DNA of 9,247 nt. It comes from a bacterium. Lineage in GTDB: Bacteria; Vulcanimicrobiota; Xenobia; Xenobiales; Xenobiaceae. The stretch covers positions 1 to 9,247 of the forward strand of contig JAFSXH010000068.1 in NCBI GenBank assembly GCA_017444165.1, read 5' to 3'. Of the stretch, positions 6,520-9,247 are shown in pieces. Position 1 is the first letter of the stretch. Each line of letters opens with the position of its first letter. The notes beneath the pieces are model-generated. The model was not told where the DNA came from and made no database searches. It saw only the letters and a program-made list of their open reading frames with translations. Both the position numbers and the translations under genes were made by a program.

Positions 6520-8172
6520 ATGGCCGAGGATTATGTAAGTATTGTTGTCAACAATGAAATTATAAATGTTGCCCCTAAAACGACTGTCGGTGAAGTCCTA
6601 AAGGCTCAAGATAATCCCGAAATTGTGGGAGGCTTAATCAGCAATAGCGTAGTTGGTCTGAGTACTTCTATAAATGTTCCCATCAATCTCACTCCAGTGT
6701 ATAGCAACTCACGAGAAGGACATCAAATATTAAATCGCACTAGTTCTTTAGTGTTAGAATACGTTTTGTCGACTTTCTTCCCCAGTTATCACTTTCAAGT
6801 CGGTCAGTCGCTGAATAAGGGCTGTTATTACGAACTGGTAAATCCTCAAGATGTTCAAGCTGATTTTGAAAAACTAGCTGAAGATATAAATAGAGAGATA
6901 ACTAAGCTCGTGGAGGCCGATCTCAAGATAACTACCAAAATGTGCGGTATAGAGACGGCGTGCCTCTTGATAAAAGATAGGCGCGGCAGTGTAGTTAAAC
7001 TTTTGGAGAGCCGCCCTTACGATCAGATAGTTCTGCTCTCGCGCTTAGAAGATTTTTACGCCGTCCAATACGGCCCCATCGCCCCTTCGACGAGATATTG
7101 CAAAAATATCAAAATAGCTCCCTACAGCAACGGTATAATCTTGCAATTTACTACCAAGCAAGTTAAGACTGCCAACAATACCCATCTGATAAACAGTTAC
7201 AACGAAAATAGACAGTGGAATAAAATGATCGGTGTGGCCACAGTGGGCGATCTCAACGAGGCTATTTTGACGGGCAAGATCAAAGATGTGATTAAAGTTC
7301 AGGAAGGTTTGCACGAAAAGAAGATCATCCAGATAGCCGACCAGATCGCGGCCCATCGCGACAAACTGCGTCTAATATGTATTGCTGGCCCCTCCTCCTC
7401 TGGCAAGACCACCTTCTTAAAGCGTTTAAGTATCCAATTGAGAGTAGCAGGCATAGATCCCGTAACCATCAGTCTCGATGACTACTACGCTGATCGCTCC
7501 TTAATGACTCCCGAACAGCTGAGTAAGTTAGATCTCGAGTCTTTGGATGCTCTCGATGTACCCCTCTTGGTTGAGCATATGCGCACTTTAGTCGAGGGCG
7601 GTAAGGTTATGTGTCCTCACTTTGACTTCACTACTGGTTCACGAGTAGATCCCAGCAAATTTACTCCCCTCCAACTCAAACCGAACCAGATGCTCCTGAT
7701 CGAAGGTATTCACGGTTTAAATCCCGCTATCGCCAACTCTGTACCTGAAGAGTGCCGCTTTAGAATCTTTGTCAGTGCCTTGACCCAACTTATTGTAGAT
7801 GCTCACACGAGGATCCCCACTTCAGACACGAGACTTTTGCGCCGCATAGTGCGTGACAGACGTTACAGAGGCACTTCAGCGGCCAAGACTATTGCCATGT
7901 GGCCCAAGGTCAGACGAGGCGAACAGCGCAACATCTTCCCCTTCCAAGAGAACTGCGATGTGATGTTCAATTCATCCTTAGTCTACGAGGCGGCTGTTTT
8001 GCGTACTTTTGCCTGGCGTTACCTTTTAGAAGTACCCACCACCGATCCCGCCCGTGTTCAGGCTCAGCCCCTTTTGAGCTTCTTGAACCTGTTCGTACCT
8101 ATCTTCCCTGACCATATACCTACAAACTCGCTCTTAAGAGAATTTATAGGCGGATCGTCATTTGCGTACTAA
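6520..8172 (+). CDS. Nucleoside (uridine-type) kinase fused to TGS and ThrRS-like N-terminal domains
   Basis: A 550-residue protein with three parts. Residues 1 to about 60 are a TGS domain. About 65-230 resemble the second domain of threonyl-tRNA synthetase (FP.Y.FQVGQSLNKGCYYEL), but the HxxxH zinc/editing motif of the synthetase is not there. About 280-500 are a P-loop phosphoribulokinase/uridine kinase domain: Walker A GPSSSGKTT (290-298), SLDDYY (318-323), LIEGIHGLNP (393-402) and the lid-like RRIVRDRRYRG (441-451). The kinase should phosphorylate a nucleoside, uridine or cytidine being the family expectation, with ATP or GTP; the substrate cannot be read from sequence. Proteins of this length and order occur in several bacterial phyla. 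I prefer the ATG at 6520 (MAEDYVSIVV), which has GGAG (6509-6512) spaced 7 nt; an ATG two codons earlier at 6514 is possible with GAGG at 6500-6503. Confidence 0.9.
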   Translation: MAEDYVSIVVNNEIINVAPKTTVGEVLKAQDNPEIVGGLISNSVVGLSTSINVPINLTPVYSNSREGHQILNRTSSLVLEYVLSTFFPSYHFQVGQSLNKGCYYELVNPQDVQADFEKLAEDINREITKLVEADLKITTKMCGIETACLLIKDRRGSVVKLLESRPYDQIVLLSRLEDFYAVQYGPIAPSTRYCKNIKIAPYSNGIILQFTTKQVKTANNTHLINSYNENRQWNKMIGVATVGDLNEAILTGKIKDVIKVQEGLHEKKIIQIADQIAAHRDKLRLICIAGPSSSGKTTFLKRLSIQLRVAGIDPVTISLDDYYADRSLMTPEQLSKLDLESLDALDVPLLVEHMRTLVEGGKVMCPHFDFTTGSRVDPSKFTPLQLKPNQMLLIEGIHGLNPAIANSVPEECRFRIFVSALTQLIVDAHTRIPTSDTRLLRRIVRDRRYRGTSAAKTIAMWPKVRRGEQRNIFPFQENCDVMFNSSLVYEAAVLRTFAWRYLLEVPTTDPARVQAQPLLSFLNLFVPIFPDHIPTNSLLREFIGGSSFAY

Positions 8173-8180
8173 AGTCTTCT

Positions 8181-8205
8181 GTAAATTTTGAAAATTAAAA
8201 TTTAC
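8181..8205. other. AT-rich perfect hairpin between the kinase and Sel1 genes
   Basis: GTAAATTTT (8181-8189) and AAAATTTAC (8197-8205) form a perfect 9-bp inverted repeat with a 7-nt loop. It lies 9 nt after the kinase stop and 8 nt before the Sel1-gene ribosome binding site. It has few G-C pairs and no T tract behind it, so it is not a classic terminator. It may be an operator-like palindrome or an mRNA processing or stability element. Confidence 0.45.
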
Positions 8206-8224
8206 GCGGCGAAGAGGAGATCAC

Positions 8225-9130
8225 ATGGACGATAAAGGTGGTTCAAAGAAACGCACTTTGCTATTTTTATTGATAGCAGTGCTGTTAGTTTCTGCTTGCG
8301 CTTTTTATATTTATGAAAACGATCCACAAGTTCAGTTTGAACATGGTATGCGTTATTATGCTGGCAAACCTGAAGATTGTGATTACGATAAAGCTGTAAA
8401 GTATTTTAAAAAGTCAGCCCAACAGGGCCATGCAGAGGCCCAGTTTTGTCTAGGTTTGTGCTACTACTGCGGATATGGTGTGCCTGAGGATCACGCCGAG
8501 GCGGCTAAATGGGTCAAAAAGTCAGCCGAACAAGGCCTCGCAATAGCACAGCTAAATCTCGGTGGTTTCTATTTTAGCGGCGATGGTATGACTCAAGATG
8601 ATGTTGAGGCGGTAAAATGGTATAGAAAGTCCGCTGAACAGGGTAACGATGCCGCACAGTATTATCTCGGTCAATGTTACTATAACGGACGTGGATTAGC
8701 TAAAGATCACGTTGAGGCGGCGAAATGGGTTAGAAAATCAGCTGAACAGGGCAATGCAGTAGCACAGAATGAACTGGGCAAACTTTATCATTACGGTGAT
8801 GGTGTAACTAAAGATCTCTCTGAAGCGGTAAGCTGGTTTAGAAAAGCAGCTCAACAGGGTGAAGCAGAAGCACAGTTTAACCTCGGTTTTTGCTACGAAA
8901 AAGGACGCGGCGTAACGAAAAATCACGCCGAAGCGGTCAAGTGGATAAAAAAATCGGCTGAACAAGACAACGCAGATGCGCAGTACAACCTCGGTCTATA
9001 CTACGAAAAGGGCCTTGATGGGAAAAAGGATCTCAATGAGGCTATGGAGTGGTATATGCAAGCGGCAAAGCAAGGCCATAAACAGGCGAAAGAAAGGTTA
9101 GATAAACTCAGTAAGCACAATCAGAAATAG
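8225..9130 (+). CDS. Membrane-anchored or lipoprotein Sel1-repeat protein
   Basis: A 301-residue protein. Residues 1-10 are basic and hydrophilic and 11-30 are strongly hydrophobic. VSAC (22-25) fits a lipobox, so it could be a lipoprotein cleaved before C25. The stretch after the Cys stays hydrophobic, so an uncleaved N-terminal anchor is equally possible; either way the repeats should face the periplasm. From about residue 36 it is a tandem array of 36-residue Sel1-like (TPR-related) repeats. Their AQ..LG cores start at 72, 108, 144, 180, 216 and 252, with a degenerate first unit and a truncated last one; each has the pattern AQ.nLG.cYy.G.Gv.kD..EA.kW.rKSAEQGna. Such arrays mediate protein-protein contacts. 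The ATG is preceded by GAGGAG (8214-8219), 5 nt away. Only 52 nt separate it from the kinase gene, so co-transcription is possible. Partner unknown. Confidence 0.92.
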   Translation: MDDKGGSKKRTLLFLLIAVLLVSACAFYIYENDPQVQFEHGMRYYAGKPEDCDYDKAVKYFKKSAQQGHAEAQFCLGLCYYCGYGVPEDHAEAAKWVKKSAEQGLAIAQLNLGGFYFSGDGMTQDDVEAVKWYRKSAEQGNDAAQYYLGQCYYNGRGLAKDHVEAAKWVRKSAEQGNAVAQNELGKLYHYGDGVTKDLSEAVSWFRKAAQQGEAEAQFNLGFCYEKGRGVTKNHAEAVKWIKKSAEQDNADAQYNLGLYYEKGLDGKKDLNEAMEWYMQAAKQGHKQAKERLDKLSKHNQK

Positions 9131-9160
9131 CAGTTGTGACTTTTTGGTGAGCCGACTTTT

Positions 9161-9195
9161 TTAATTCGTAATTCATAAGGCGTAATTCGTAATTG
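9161..9195. repeat. Five 7-bp tandem units (GTAATTC-type)
   Basis: The stretch divides into TTAATTC, GTAATTC, ATAAGGC, GTAATTC and GTAATTG. Three units therefore match the heptamer GTAATTC or differ from it by one base at the ends, and the block TAATTCGTAATT occurs twice 21 nt apart (9162-9173, 9183-9194). It is a short degenerate tandem repeat in the intergenic stretch after the Sel1 gene, not part of any gene I can see. Confidence 0.6.
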
Positions 9196-9212
9196 AAATG
9201 AATTAATTATTA

Positions 9213-9241
9213 TAGTCAAACAACATAATATTTGATATAAT
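9213..9241 (+). promoter_or_regulatory. Possible promoter leading out of the right end of the window
   Basis: A perfect TATAAT (9236-9241) lies 17 nt after TAGTCA (9213-9218), a poor -35 with three of six consensus bases. The surroundings are very AT-rich, so a chance match is a real possibility. If genuine it drives a plus-strand gene beginning beyond position 9247. Confidence 0.35.
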
Positions 9242-9247
9242 GCAAAA

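Noticed and set aside
6177..6521. Minus-strand open frame of 114 codons across the tRNA region
   Set aside because: It runs antisense through the tRNA, its terminator and the end of the pseudopilin gene, so it cannot be a real gene.
8440..9070. Regular 108-nt periodicity that could suggest a DNA repeat array or CRISPR
   Set aside because: The period equals the 36-residue Sel1 protein repeat, and the DNA copies have diverged within one open frame. The 69-nt periodicity in the LRR gene has the same explanation.
9132..9162. Possible terminator after the Sel1 gene
   Set aside because: Only a 5-bp stem (AGTTG with CGACT, one G-T pair) with a 16-nt loop before a T6 run; too weak to call.

Overview
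This 9.2 kb window looks like part of a bacterial chromosome with moderate, slightly AT-rich composition. The genes are closely packed and several have good Shine-Dalgarno sequences. The mix of genes (a pseudopilin with a type IV prepilin signal, BspA-type leucine-rich repeats, Sel1 repeats, a TGS-domain nucleoside kinase, and a KtrA/TrkH-type potassium uptake pair) suggests a Gram-negative-type bacterium. The PVC side, such as Lentisphaerota, is one possibility, but this is a weak inference because no 16S rRNA or other phylogenetic marker is present. I see no transposase, integrase, phage gene or CRISPR array.

Left end (3-752, +): the 3' part of a gene that begins outside the window. It has a long coiled-coil N-terminal part and a C-terminal segment whose residue pattern resembles the GrpE head domain. 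It converges on the next block.

Minus-strand block (5592 down to 816): five genes in one tight array, in transcription order trkA-like RCK protein, trkH-like channel with a long extra membrane N-terminus, a stand-alone two-TM HAMP protein, a DnaQ-type exonuclease with a C-terminal BRCT domain, and a small BspA-type LRR protein. Gaps are 2, 15 and 0 nt, then a 22-nt overlap, so this is almost certainly one operon. TrkA and TrkH should form a K+ uptake system gated by nucleotide binding. The jobs of the last three genes in this context are unknown.

Centre (5660-6440, +): divergent from the trk operon is a pseudopilin gene. It has a good promoter, a Shine-Dalgarno sequence and an ATG, but an (AG)6 dinucleotide tract lies between the ATG and the prepilin signal and leaves the two in different frames. 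One more AG unit, or two fewer, would restore a full-length prepilin. The same gene holds a C8 run. This is the most interesting signal in the window: either a phase-variable pilin-like gene caught in the OFF state, a decayed gene, or a sequencing indel. A tRNA-Pro(GGG) with its own promoter and a strong intrinsic terminator follows.

Right part (6520-9247, +): a TGS/ThrRS-like/uridine-kinase fusion protein (nucleoside kinase family), then a membrane-anchored or lipoprotein Sel1-repeat protein. Past it are five 7-bp tandem repeat units and a near-consensus -10 box, apparently leading to a gene beyond the window.
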